Positions 1 through 11,577 of a stretch of DNA of 64,000 nucleotides are shown here, in pieces (position 1 is the stretch's first letter; each line of letters begins with the position of its first letter). The notes under the pieces are model-generated. The model saw nothing but the letters and a program-made list of their open reading frames with translations. It made no database searches and was not told the DNA's origin. The stretch lies in assembly GCA_004369085.1 (NCBI GenBank), contig ML210189.1, forward strand, positions 124,001-188,000, given 5' to 3'. The position numbers and the translations under genes are program-made. Origin of the DNA: Coprinopsis marcescibilis. Its lineage: Eukaryota > Basidiomycota > Agaricomycetes > Agaricales > Psathyrellaceae.

Positions 1-1139
1 TGGTTAGGGCGAACTCTCCTCAGGAGTACCGATGGCTGGCAGATTCGCAAGCTCTAGAGTCGTCAGCCACTTCGAAAAGTATTGTACCCATAGCCTTTAT
101 GCGCACAAGCGAGAGGGTTTGACATTTACGTGCGTTTGGGAAGAGTTGCTTTGCCATTAAGGTTCAAGATGCTCGATATGTCGACCTAACTGCCAGTGTG
201 TCATATCGCCCAATCCACTCTTGCTGATTCGTGAAGACTTGCAGAGCATCGGTCGAAGTCGTCTTGAATGAAGCTTGGCTACCAACTTTATGACTGCATT
301 AGGTAATGGTCATGGTTGAAGGAAGCGCGTCGCAGCCACCTGCCGCACTAGTATTAGTAAGTTTGATGGCGGGAGTAGAAACATACCGCCCGCCATTATG
401 GCTGTATCATGTCTCATGTCATCTAACCAAGGTCATCTTCGGAGGCGTGTAGGCAGATCCCATTGAGAGGCTTGGTGGGCCCAGAGCCAATGCCCAAAAA
501 AGATATCTTTATTGAAGGTAGTTAAGTTTAGCCAAGATCGCCGTTGGGACCATGTTGACCGTTAATAAACATTGAAATATTGACAGGTTACATTTAAGAT
601 CTGAGAGAGAGCCCAGGTGACCAACAGCGCTGTCAGGCAGCAGATCCGATGAGCATGGTCGAAGTAAATAGGTATGCCAAACCTAACGTCAGTTGATAAT
701 GAAATGTCCAAAATCTAAATGGTTCGTCCGGTTCGAATCCCTGACAGTCACGGGAGGTCAAGGGACATGCCGTGGTGTTATGACAGGCAGGAACAAGGTT
801 TGGCTATGACATGGGTAATTTGTAATCCTTAAGTACCGACGTCTATGTTTAGTGTTTCACAACCCAGGAAACGTCCAAAAGGTTCCATCAGGTGAGAACG
901 CCGGCGGAAAGAGCTTGACAACTTGTGCTTCTATTCGGGTGACGATGGCAGATTCTGATACATATATATTCCTCAGCCCCTGAGTCAACCCTTGATTCAG
1001 GTCAGAAGGGATGCCGTTTCGAAACAGAAATTGAGGTATTATCAGGTGAGAGCCAGAGTACATACATACATATTTGCATTTGTGACGAGGTAAGACGATA
1101 TGAGAACCCAGTGGCTGGAACGCCTTGGGAAGTCTCGAA
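1..1139. other. Left edge, no gene recognised
   Basis: No reading frame with family motifs or convincing splice structure was seen on either strand. The only open frame over 60 codons (minus strand, 857-1063) has no recognisable content. A GGTTCGAATCC string near 730 looks like a tRNA B box, but the flanking stem does not pair and no A box precedes it. The stretch probably includes the 3' flank of the minus-strand gene that ends at 1140. Confidence 0.5.
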
Positions 1140-2878
1140 TTAATCCTCGCGGGTGACCAGCCGCGATATTCCGTCGTTCCAGTCTTCCGTCCTCCAACCA
1201 GCTAACGCGCTGAATGTAGATCTGTCCGTGCCAACAAATCCCGCTCCGAAGGTTAGAGCGACCTGGTCAATGAGAGGGGGATACCAATCTCCAAATCGAA
1301 CACTGGTCATCTCCTTGGAATGATCTATGAAGTTCCAACCGTATGCAGTCATGTTCTTCCAGAATTCAGGGTCTGTCTCGTCTGCAAAGGGAGGTGATTA
1401 AACCCGGTTGGGCAATAGAGAAAGACGCTGTATACTGACCCGAAGAAACGAGGACGTGAGACACGTCAATTCCTTTATAATCGGATAGTTCTTGTTGTAT
1501 GGCTGCAACTGCCTGTGCGAATTTCTCGGTCTCAATTAAGCAGGGTCTTCCGTCCCAGCATTGATTGACAAAGTCCCCCCGTCGAATGTGAACAGTGATC
1601 AGCTGGGGGGATCCATTTAGGTTGTGGCTCGCCGTTAATAAGGTAAGAAACTTACCGGCGGTAACGGCTGGTTTGGGGGATGTCCAAAGGCTCTTCGCAC
1701 ATATTCTCGAGCCAAAGCCACCAAGTCGTCCGTGAAATGTAGATGAGTGCCAACTTGTCGCCAGGACGGCGACCAACGGAACCTCCACTCGAGATCTGAC
1801 ACCCCGCTCGTGGCGTAGTAGAGAAAATCGTAGCACGACAAATGTTCATCAGGAGCCAATCTTGAGCCAGATGGAGACGCCGACATAAGAGGGTAGGTCT
1901 CTGGGGACTCGAACGGGTGGTTTGGAGTTATGGTGGCGGACAGTCCGTGGAACACGACATTACTGTCTCCTGCGTCATGCGGATACAATCGAGTAAATTG
2001 GGGCACCCTCGTGTAGGAAACGTCAAGACCAAGGAGCCTTTCAGTGTTTTGGGCGTTAATCGGATTGGGTTCTGTCCTGACACGAGTGGACCAGCATCCA
2101 ATGGCCTCAACATTAGGGTTCAGATAAGAGTGTTCCGGAGATGACAAAGAGGGGAGTGTCTTGACGTCGGACCAATCTAATACGGGGAGCCGAAGGTGAC
2201 TGCGAACTCGGGTCAGGTTGAATACGGACCCAAATTGCAGGGAGCCCGCGGTCCAAGCTGATCATGAGTGAGTCTGCAGTTCCTCAAACGAGGTCACAAG
2301 GTAGAGCACGTACGTATGTGTTCGTCAGGAACGAATGGGGGTACAATCGGCACTCTATTGGAAATGTACCCTAGGTATATTAGGTGGATCTGGTTTTGGT
2401 TCAGCCGTGGACCTTAGTGAAACAAATAGAGCGAACTCACATAGCTAAGGAACTCGTTAGCTACACGAGTCAGTCAAGTTCCTATTATCGAGATCAGCTC
2501 CACACTTACTTAAACCTGCGTTCGCCCAGGACGTGATGTAGAAGGTGTCATTGCGAAGGTTCTCTGGACGTTTGGTCAGTTGGAACGGATACGCCGTGTC
2601 AAAAAGCCTTGCAACATACCACGAAAATAGCTCGTTGGAGACCCTTGCTTAGCTACCGAAGGTTCCCATGGACTCGTTGGAGGAACGCTGATCCCCATGT
2701 CTGCTTGCCTGACACTACACAACGTCGGGGAACCGTGCCGAAGCAAGGCCCAGACGAACGACAGACATACGGCGGACGAAATGATAGAAAGACAAAGAAG
2801 CAGAAGTGCCCTGCTTTTCTGGCCGTTCTTGATAGGCATATGAGGAAGCGGTTCGCCACTTTCACGAAGGAGTGGCAT
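1140..2878 (-). CDS. O-fucosyltransferase-like glycosyltransferase, type II membrane protein
   Basis: Six exons join in frame into a protein of roughly 480 residues. The N-terminal exon (2878 to about 2627) has a short polar head followed by one hydrophobic anchor (RALLLLCLSIISSAVCLSFV), typical of a Golgi type II enzyme. Next come NLRNDTFYITSWANA, IHLIYLGYISNRVPIVPPF, the sugar-nucleotide signature VHIRRGDFVNQCW (near 1570-1600) and a C-terminal exon with FGAGFVGTDRSTFS. The HIRRGDF arginines and the FVGTxxSTFS block are the conserved donor-binding elements of fucosyltransferase (GT-B) folds, so transfer of fucose or a related sugar from GDP-sugar to protein in the secretory pathway is inferred. 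Introns are about 50-60 nt. The ATG at 2878 is preferred because it precedes the membrane anchor. It is divergent from the methyltransferase gene at 3717. The exact acceptor is not known. Confidence 0.82.
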
Positions 2879-3716
2879 TTTTACGGCGGTCGACGTTTTG
2901 TAAGGACGGCGGGATGGAGAGAGTCAGCCGCAATGTGAAAACTCAAGAGGTGAGAATCGAGGATCGAATCGAGGCTTTCGAAACCATGATCAGTGGAAGC
3001 AAAGGTAGGACCTTGTCTCATGACGGTTCTTTCCTCGGACCCTGCAGTCTCGACCCCGTAGTGGTCTTGAAGAAGAATGGAGCGTAAAACCCAACCCAAA
3101 AGACAGCTTTGTTAGGAGGCTAGCAGATAGAACTTTTCAGCATCAAGTATGCAAGTTACACCACAAACATCTGTGTTTCAAGTGTCGTCAGTCCGCATTA
3201 AGTCGCATAATCGCGTAATGAAGTCTCCTTACCTCCTCGTACTATACATGCTAGCGGCTATGTAGTGCTAAGTGCGCACTGCGCGACGGTCTCAGCGATC
3301 GCGTGGCCAGACAAGATCGCGTTTCAGACTCCGACTCCGCGTCGCTCGGTCGGCGGTTGCACCAAAATATTCAGTCTAATTTACGCCCGGGTCGCTGTCT
3401 TACTGCTATCCACTGGATTTATGTTATACCTCACCACGACGCAACGGAAATGATGTCGATAATCCGCACTTGACGACGATCTTGAGAAAACCACTTGGAT
3501 CAAACAGTGAACGACCACCATGAGTACCGAGTGGCTATCGACGATCATCAGGGTGCTTTTGGCACGCAATCGGGAAGTTGTTCGTTGTCCATATAAGCAA
3601 CTGGCAACGTGCAGCTTGCAACAGACAGCCTGGGAGTGAAAGCTTACACTTCCTTAGGTTCTCACTTCACATTTTCATTAACCCTCATTTGCAGTCTCCA
3701 GAGTACTTGACCCAAC
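2879..3716. other. Intergenic region between divergent genes
   Basis: This 838-bp stretch separates two divergently transcribed genes and presumably holds both promoters. Short open frames on both strands (for example 3265-3453) lack any recognisable motif and show no splice continuity. A pyrimidine-rich tract just upstream of 3717 is consistent with a fungal transcription start region. Nothing else was seen. Confidence 0.45.
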
Positions 3717-5384
3717 ATGTCCGAATTTGTGTACCGTCTACTCGACAAGGTATGCACATTCTCTTTTGTATGTACCCAGCTACAAGCTTACCTCGAGCTA
3801 CAGGGTGTACTTCCCGACTTCCTCGTCAGAATTGGGATAAGGTCCCTTCTGAGAGAGCGCCTCAGAGAAATAGATCATGGCACCTTCGAACAGAACCACG
3901 AAGCGAAAATGAAATGGATAGCTGGCACACGAACTCGCCAAACTATCGCCGATGTTCCCGAAAAGGCCAATGAACAGCACTACGAGGCAAGCCTGGTGAA
4001 ACTCGCCAGTAGTCAGCTAACGTTACTATACACAGGTTCCCACCGATTTCATTCTCTCAACGCTAGGGCCAAGAGGGAAATACTCTTCTTGTTTGTTTCC
4101 TACAGGGGGGGAAACGCTGGAGGAAGCGGAGAATCTTATGCTCGAGAGCTATTGCGAGAAGGCCCGATTGAAAGATGGCATAGACATTCTCGACCTTGGT
4201 TGCGGCTGGGGCAGCCTTTCCATATTCCTTGCAGAGGTATATCCTAGGATTTCAAAAACTGAAGAATATACACTGACCCCACTGGATCGCAGAAATACCC
4301 TAACTCGCGCGTGACTGGCCTCTCCAATTCAACCACACAGAAAGCGCACATAGACTCTGTGGCCCACAAACGTGGCATATCGAATATTACGGTCTGCGCT
4401 CTGCTTTACACTCTCGGAAATAAGAATTCTCAAGCTCTAGTCAGGTCATTACAGCAGACGTCAATTCCTATGACTTTCCGGAAGACATTCGGTGAGGAAC
4501 TTGAGGCCCTCAACGCTACGAACCTTGTTCACCTTCGCCTAGTTTCGACCGAATCCTTTCGATTGAGGTAGCTCTCCTGATTTCTTCTGGAACCTATTAA
4601 AGACACTCATGCCACCAAGATGTTCGAGCATATGAAGAACTACGAGGCACTCTTCAAGAAAGTGGCATCATGGTTGCGTCCCAAAGATCTTGAAGGAGGG
4701 CTGGCTGACGAAGCCCTCTTGTTTATCCACATCTTCTGTCATAAGACGATGCCGTACGACTTTATCGACGATGGTAGTTGGATGGCCAAGAACTTTTTCT
4801 CAGGTATGTATATTCACAGTTGGAAATTTACTTACTCACGTACGTGTGTGTTGACGCAGGTGGAACAATGCCCTCATTTGACTTGCCAGTATGCGACCAG
4901 GACTTTGCTTGTGGACCCCTCGCTCATCACAATCCCCTCAGACATATTTTCAATCAGATGTGGCCCTCTTGGACAGCTGGTACTTGCCGGGTATACATTA
5001 CTCTCGTACTTTGGAAGCCTGGCTCCGACTCCAGGACACAAATGCCAAAGGTAGCGCAACGTTTTTCACCACATCTGCTCTGCGGTCAATTAATCATTGG
5101 TGTAGAAGGGCTCGCTTCACTCAAAGCCGATGCAATCAAGCAAGGGAAGCCTGAAAGCGAAGGCCTGCTCACTTTCAACAGGCCGGTGTCCAACTTTCCC
5201 CCAAGCTTACGATTTTTCTCATACCCGTCCCCTCCAGATTCAGAGTGTTCTATATGGCGTGCTCGGAACTATTCAACTTGGATCAAGGCCAACAGTATGC
5301 AGGCTGCATTTATTCTCTTCACCTACACTGACTGACATCATGGTTAGGTGGGGTGTTGCCCACTACCTGTTCAAAAGGAAGTGA
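3717..5384 (+). CDS. SAM-dependent methyltransferase, coclaurine N-methyltransferase-like / CFA-synthase family
   Basis: Eleven or so exons give a protein of about 400 residues. Exon joins reproduce the family order: QHYE|VPTDF, SSCLFPTGGETLEEAE, motif I LDLGCGWGSLS, RVTGLSNSTTQKAHI, ITADVNSYDF, FDRILSIEMFEHMKNY, FIHIFCHKTMPYDF, GGTMPS, and the C-terminal WGVAHYLFKRK. The GCGWGS loop binds S-adenosylmethionine, and the SIEMFEHMKNY block is the hallmark of this family, which in plants includes coclaurine N-methyltransferase. The fungal substrate is unknown. Two introns appear to use GC donors: 3987-4035 (GCAAGC) and 5182-5237 (GCCGGT). In both cases no GT donor preserves the conserved frame. 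The start at 3717 gives a short leader (MSEFVYRLLDK) before intron 1 (3750-3797). Family membership is firm; the last but one junction is the weakest. Confidence 0.85.
3987..4035 (+). other. Probable GC-AG intron in the methyltransferase gene
   Basis: Exon ending in QHYE is followed by GCAAGC and the next exon begins GTTCCCACC (VPTDF). The joined QHYE-VPTDF matches the family pattern. The nearest GT (after CTG, 12 nt downstream) would insert four extra residues in a conserved block. GCAAG is the standard form of a GC donor. Confidence 0.65.
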
Positions 5385-5549
5385 TCCTATCGCGCACGCA
5401 ATATAATGTACAACACAGGATGTTAAGGACAAACTCATACACGCATATGTAGCAGACGTCCAGACAATGACAATGTGAAATGAAAAGCCAGGTCGTAGAA
5501 ACTAGTCTTCTCGGCGCCCAAAACTCATTGTGGTCTCGTAAATAGGCGT

Positions 5550-6896
5550 CTAACGTTCTTGGAGATCCCCCATCAGACGAAGAATGTTGATGACTGTAGA
5601 GACGGTTAATAAGGGTCTTTAAAGTAAACATATAGACTTACAAAGGTTGATAAAACTGTAAGTTAAGGGGTGAAAGTCAGCCCAAGGACAAGGATTGGTA
5701 GGAAAAACAAACGCACTCAAGGTACAGGCTGATGGCACCCATGATGTACTCGTCGGGGGACAGGCGCTTGTTGATCATGTACGTATCATAGACGATATAT
5801 CCGCTGAACAAGACAACACCAATCCCCGCGTAGATAATGTCGAAGGTGCGGTTGAAGGGCAGGAAGATCGAAACGAAGCCAGTGATGACTGTGAGGTCCG
5901 GTCAGCCAAGAAGATCACCACGAGCAAAAAGAGCTACATACCGAGGGCAAAGAGTGTGGCGAATAGGAATGGCCCCAGCCCCGAGAAGTCGTACTATTTT
6001 ACACGTAAATGAGTGACCTTTCTTGCGAAGGAGAATCCCATGGACTACCTTGGATTGGAAGGTGAACAAAGTTAAACCGAGGAAGACACCGAGAGTAATA
6101 ATTCTGATTGCTTCGTTGAGTCGTTTGAAGGTTGAAATGGTGAGTGACCTACAGAGCTTGGAGAACGAGAGCATTGTCATAGAAGGCAACCACCACTCCC
6201 AAGGTGAAAGCCTCAAGCAAGGTGAATGTTGACAGCAGGATTAGGTTCAAGGGATGAGAGTGGCGTTTCCAGAACAGCAAGCCGAGATTGACGATAGTAC
6301 CAATGAGCGGGACGTAGAAGGCCCAAGTGCTGATCAAGAGCGCCAGATTGAGTTTCGAATGCGCTATGATGACTCAATGCGGGGGCTTACTGAGTCTGGA
6401 CCCATTGAACTGCGGAGGGAGAGTGCGAGACAATTCCTCCCACTACGCAGGTCGCAGCCTAATCGGTTCAAATAAAACTTTAACATCTGTGTATCACGGC
6501 CAGTATGCATATGACGTACAATTTGAGCCACTGTTTGAGGAATCCTTGCATTAGAACATCGCGGAAACTTGGCGGAAACACGACCGGAACTTACAGAGAA
6601 TCGAGTAGACCTTGCGAATGAACGCAGCCCGAATGGATGGGTCACTTTCAGAGACAGAGACTCCATACTGTTTGGTAGCAGAAGTTACTGTAGGAATAGC
6701 TCAAAGCCTGTAGGGAGCAACCGACCTTGAAATCATCGGGGAGTTCACCAGGTGCTAATTGATGGTAGATTCCACTACCGCCGCTGGTGCTAGCATTCCC
6801 CAGCAGCGGTTCGCGGTCTGGGTTGTCCACCGAGTGGTAATTGGACTTGTTTCCTTGGTGCGTATACGATGGAGGGGGAACGGGATACTGGCTCAT
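5550..6896 (-). CDS. Bax inhibitor-1 family multispanning membrane protein (TMBIM/LFG-like)
   Basis: The first exon encodes a proline/tyrosine-rich cytosolic tail (MSQYPVPPPSYTHQGN) and PDDFK, joined to YGVSVSESDPSIR and AAFIRKVYSIL. Later exons give WKRHSHPLNLILLSTFTLLE, FTLGVVVAFYDN, GLTLFTFQSK and SGYIVYDTYMINKRLSPDEY. The final short exons give YLDFINLF and INILRLMGDLQER with stop at 5550. This order is that of the Bax-inhibitor/TMBIM family, seven hydrophobic segments acting as a pH-sensitive calcium leak in ER, Golgi or vacuole membranes; the yeast relative is BXI1/YBH3. Estimated length is about 280 residues, normal for the family. Introns are about 50 nt, including one ending right before the last 43 nt. 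It is divergent from the gene at 7129 across 232 bp. Confidence 0.92.
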
Positions 6897-7128
6897 GGTG
6901 GTTGCTGAGAACAGCTGCTCTGCTTTCCCGAGCTCTCGTTACCGCACGCTTCGGTGACTTCAGTGATGGCTGACTCAGCATTGTACAGCCACACAAGGAC
7001 GATCAAAGGGGCCAAAAATAGATCTTTTGCTCCCCTCTTGTGGCTGACACGATCCAGTCAGCCAAATAAAAGGTTGACCATGCTGTTATAATCCTTGCCC
7101 TGATTTACGACGCGCAAGTCGTGAAACT

Positions 7129-10100
7129 ATGAATAACAGCTACTCAGGTGTCCTCAGTTTGTACTCTGCGACCGACTCCAGCTTGCAGAAAGGTCTTCAA
7201 GATAGTTCTGGCGACTCCGATGGCTGTTTGACTGCTGCCGATATATCTTCCTCGTCTTCAATGCCAATCTCGACCGGATCAGTATCAGACGACAACATTT
7301 TTACCGATGGACGCGCCATTCCTCGTATAGCCAGCTCTTTGACGCCAGAGTCGGAACCAGAGCTAGAGACCTATTTGACTGCACCAGGACCTTTCAAGAC
7401 CAAACGAACCCAACATCGCACGATCGAGACTCTCAAGCAACAAGGTCTAAACCTGAAACTATGTCTACGGAGGCTGGAAGAAGAAAATGAGGCTTTGAAG
7501 GACTTTACTGTGTCTATTATTCTTGACAAGGAACGTACCTCGGAAGATCTGTCGACTCTACGAACCAACTACGACGAGGAACTCGGGAACCTTAAGGCCA
7601 GCCGCTCTGAACTACACCAGCTCCAACGTGAGCTCGCTCAGGTCAAAAAGAGGCTTTCTGAAGCCGAACGGCTTGTTTTGGATATGGTGAATCTCAAGCT
7701 GGACATCCCGATGCTGCGCGACTTCGACGGTGTTGATGCTGATAGCTCTGGCGACAAAGTCGGCTCATTTGCTGGCATAATTCATGAAACGATTGAAAAC
7801 AGAAAGTCTAGCTGGCTAGGACTTCTACCTTCCCTTGAAGGGACAAGAACTCTCGATCATTATATATCTGCCCTGGATCTCACAATCACTGCTCGACGGG
7901 AACTGAAGCACCACCAACGCGCCGCCAAATTCTGGAAGCTACTTGCTAAAGCGGATCCCAATCGAGGGGACATCATTACTCCTTCTCCTTCTATCCTGGA
8001 GAAGATAGATTCTTCACAACTCACAGGAACCACCAAGCTGGATATTCTTGACGAGCTGATTGGTCAGATCAAAGAAACGATCTCTACACAGAGAGAGTCA
8101 GGGTCTCTCACCATGTCAGGGTCTCTCACCATGCCTCATATCCTGCCCTTAGAAGACAGACCTGCCATTCCCATACATCCGACTGTATTTTCATCTGATC
8201 AATCCGCATCCTCAGCCACCGACGCTGACACTGACCATTCACCGAAACAATGGTACCCAGCGGAATCTTCCAACCTTCGACGTTCGAAAAGCACAGAACG
8301 ATCCACCAACATACCTCGAAGGAGTGTGGACAACCCGCCGACTCAAAGGGTTTGGTCTCCCGTTCAGAAAATGCGTCGGGCAAATATCATTTCTCAGGAA
8401 AACCTACCGTCTCTCGCTGTAAGTTTTTTTAATGCTGCCTCATATCGCCAAATACTCAACTCTTCAGCAGGCGGTGGCGAGGCGACTTTCGGATCCAGAA
8501 CTATTCTCCAAGGGCTGCGCGCTCGAATTCGGATCGGACGCAGGTAGTCCCTCCGTCGATGATGCTTCAAACTCGACGGTGCCCTTTGACTGCTCCACCT
8601 TTGATGGCCATGTCCCAGGCGATCCTTTCCGGACTCCTTGGAATTCCAGAGTTTCCAAAGAAGCATCCATTCCCAATACACACGAGAAGAAAGGGCAACA
8701 ACTGAGCCGTATTCTGGATAGCACAATTCACCCGAATGGACACAACCCTCCCCTCGCTTGCCAGGCTTTGATGTCTCTGGAACGCATCTGCTCAGCCTTC
8801 AGTGGTAGCGACCTTGGCTCATTGGAGATGTCCGAAGAAGAACCACCTACCAAGAAGGGATATTCCGACGTATCCGTATCCAATTCTTCTGTTGCAGTGA
8901 CAGGGAAAGTGGCTTTCTCAACAACCAACCTCGACGAGCGAACATCGGCATATGTTGGCACTGTTCCTGCTGCAGAATCGCCTCCCGCCACCCCGGCCAC
9001 AGACGATACTAATGAAGAGAACACTCCTAGAAAAATAACAGATGCTATAAACAAAAAGACCCTGCCTTTGGGTGATGTTGTTGTTGCCGGCACGACTGGC
9101 AAGTCCGTTCGTTGGGCCATTGCACTATCTACAGATTCCAAAAGGTCTAGTTCCGGGTCCGAGACTTCCACCCCAACTCGCAGAACTCTGGCTCGTAAAC
9201 GCTCTTCCTCCAGCCCTACTCCTTCCCGCAGCCCAGTTGCCGTCACTGGCAAGGCGTCCCTGGGTCGTACTGTGCAGCTTCTTAAGCCTCGACCAGCATT
9301 GCTTCCGATATTGTCCACCAATGCACGGCCACAACGGGTTACGTTACCAATTAATATACCAAACCAGTCTTCCGTTTCAGGCGGCAACTCAGCCTCTGGC
9401 AAACGCATGCACGCAGTCTCGCACAATAACGCCGCGAAGAGGGGATCGGGAAGTACCAGTCTTCCAAGCGTACCCCCTCGTTCGCCCCATCGGATCGGCG
9501 CTACGACATCTAGCGGTGAATCGAACCTTGCCTCACCTTCTCGGAAATCGGGAGCACGAGCATCGATACCGCCAACTTCACCGTCAAAAGATGTCAAGAC
9601 TTCTGTGCCTCGTGGAGCTTCATATCTACCCGCAGAGCGCTTTAAGTCGATTGGTCCGACCCAAAGCCCTGCCAAACCATCCGGCGTATCGTACGACTAT
9701 ACGAAGCCTATCATGCCTTTGAAAGTTGTAAAGAAAAGCAATCTTTCCAGAGATACGTCGGTCGATTGTCAGGATTGTGAGTATTAATACCTATATATCA
9801 TATTATCTCCCTCTGTTGACGATTTATACATATATAAAGCTCAATCTTCGAGCCCTACCACATTCACGCACGTGTTGCAAACGACACTTGCCAAGGATAG
9901 ACCCGCATTAGAGGAGAGTACGGGAACGCCCTCCTCACTCGATACCACCAAACGGGTTTCTGCCGATCTCAAGGCCATATCCACAGATGGACGAGCTATG
10001 AAACTGAAACAAACTAATGTCATCCCACCCATCCGAACGTCGTCACTTCGCCCACCTAAACTGGTCCAAGCAACTATCCGAAGGCCTAAATTGAACCCCA

Positions 10101-10360
10101 TCCAAACTATACAACACATCAACGCCCCGATGCAACCGAAGACTTCACCTAGCCTCACTGGTAGTTCTCCTGTTACAGCCTCGCCGACATCATCACTCTC
10201 CATTTCGCTAGGACAGATGCCTGTCAAGGGCCCTTCGCCTTCTACGATGTATGGAGCTAAACCGACCAAGATCGAACCATCGCTCCTGTCGCCCCTGTCG
10301 AAATTGCATTTAGCTGTACCCCGGCACTCTACCGGTCGCTCAGCCCCCAGACAGAATTAG
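7129..10360 (+). CDS. Large coiled-coil, Ser/Pro-rich basic protein of unknown function
   Basis: Three exons join cleanly: 7129-8418, about 8469-9776 and about 9841-10360. Intron 1 starts GTAAGT after LPSLA; intron 2 starts GTGAGT after CQD. The product is about 1,040 residues. Residues roughly 85-195 form a heptad-rich coiled coil (SELHQLQRELAQVKKRLSEAE), followed by a mixed helical part to about residue 330. The remainder is low-complexity Ser/Thr/Pro/Arg sequence with many SP and TP dipeptides and basic patches (RRTLARKRSSSSP), suggesting a phosphorylated scaffold. A 7-residue perfect duplication (SGSLTMS/SGSLTMP, near 8100-8134) is visible. The layout resembles cytoskeletal or chromosome scaffold proteins, but I recognise no family, and signal peptide and membrane segments are absent. 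It is divergent from the Bax-inhibitor gene. Confidence 0.8.
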
Positions 10361-10477
10361 GTGTTGGAATGTCGACGGAGAATTATATACATTGAGAACT
10401 GGTTACATTCTATGCTGCAGTGGTATGACACTATGAGTTGAGTTGTGGAGAATCTAGATCCAACAAGGTCATGTCGT

Positions 10478-11469
10478 TCAAGAATTATCATCATATGGTG
10501 GCAAGCCCCATTCCTCTGGCTTGAAATCTTCAAGAGTTATCAAAGACTGATCGGCAACTTCTTCACCGTTGTAATCAACCTCGAGGAGATTGGGGTCCGG
10601 AACCCAGAGCACTACGGTTTGACCAAATTTAGAGCTGGAATACCTAGGTTGAGGTCGCAACGAAAGAATGTACCTTTCATTCCCGCACGCTTTCCTGCTT
10701 GCATTCCGGGTAAAGCATCCTCGATCACCAAGCCTTTTGCCCGTTCCTGGATTTGGGATGCGGTGGGTACGGTTTCAGGTTGTCCTACATCTTTCTTCAG
10801 AAGTTCTCTAGCTGCTGCGAGGAAGATGTCAGGGTTTGGCTTTCCCCGCATGTTGTATTGCGTGTCATCTGCGCAGACTACTTGGCCGTCGAAAAGGGAG
10901 AACACTTCTGGCAAATGTCCGGTTTTCATAAAGTACTGTGACCTTCTGGTCCCTGTTGCGATAGCCATGGGGACGTTGTGTTTCTTGAGATGGTGCACCA
11001 GTTTGCGAACGCCAGGGAGGAGAGAAACAGTTGGCCATAACTCATCTTGTAGACGGTCTCGTTCCTCCAGGTATGATTTAGCGTCTAGTTCGATGTCTGG
11101 GAAGAAAGATAGGAGATGGGCTGCGGCTATGTGTTGCGCTTCAAAGCAGATTTAGTTCTGAAGAATATACATCGATCAACATGGCAAAGAAAGAAATATT
11201 GCATACGTTTGCCCATGCATCCAGCTTTCATCGCCCATGTCATCTCCTTGCCATATCTTCCCAAGATTCTGTCTGTACGTGCGTTCGGCATTATGAGCAT
11301 TATCGTTGGTCCGGTTACTGACTGGTAACAACTGTGTAGATCGTCTCCGAATCGATCATCAACCCTGTTAAACGCCCATAACTATCTAGCGTAAGCTTTT
11401 AAAACGTTGCCAACGCGTACCGTCCATATCGAAAAGGACGTATTCGACATCTGCGACTTTGCTAGACAT
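10478..11469 (-). CDS. HAD-superfamily phosphatase, pseudouridine-5'-phosphatase (GS1/HDHD1)-like
   Basis: Five exons join to about 245 residues. Motif I is VEYVLFDMDG|LMIDSE, with the nucleophile and acid/base aspartates of the DxD motif. The cap region follows (ILGRYGKEMTWAMKAGCMGKP, split over an intron). Motif II is AIATGT, a GKPNPDIF block carries the motif III lysine, and motif IV is VIEDALPGMQAG with its acidic pair. The C-terminal WVPDPNLLE continues after a last intron to LPPYDDNS and the stop at 10478. This order matches the GS1/HDHD1 subgroup, which hydrolyses pseudouridine 5'-phosphate or small sugar phosphates; the substrate here is inferred. The start at 11469 (MSSKVADVEYV) leaves only 108 bp to the divergent glutaredoxin gene. 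Confidence 0.9.
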
Positions 11470-11577
11470 CTTATGCGGGTCAAAAAGAAGATTGGTAGCT
11501 TGGTTGGTCCTCAGAAAATGTGCGGAAGGCACTGCTGAAGGACACTAAATTAACCGTAAAGGCACCGACGGAGTCAG
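11470..11577. promoter_or_regulatory. Compact bidirectional promoter region
   Basis: Only 108 bp separate the start codons of the minus-strand HAD phosphatase and the plus-strand glutaredoxin, if the upstream glutaredoxin ATG is used (231 bp if the ATG at 11701 is used). No TATA box is evident. Shared control of the two genes is an inference from spacing alone. Confidence 0.4.

Noticed and set aside
721..755. GGTTCGAATCC resembling a tRNA B box
   Set aside because: The T stem does not pair beyond two bases, and no A box or acceptor stem is present upstream.
8728..9675. 315-codon minus-strand frame
   Set aside because: It lies wholly antisense to the well-supported coiled-coil/Ser-rich gene and has no family content.
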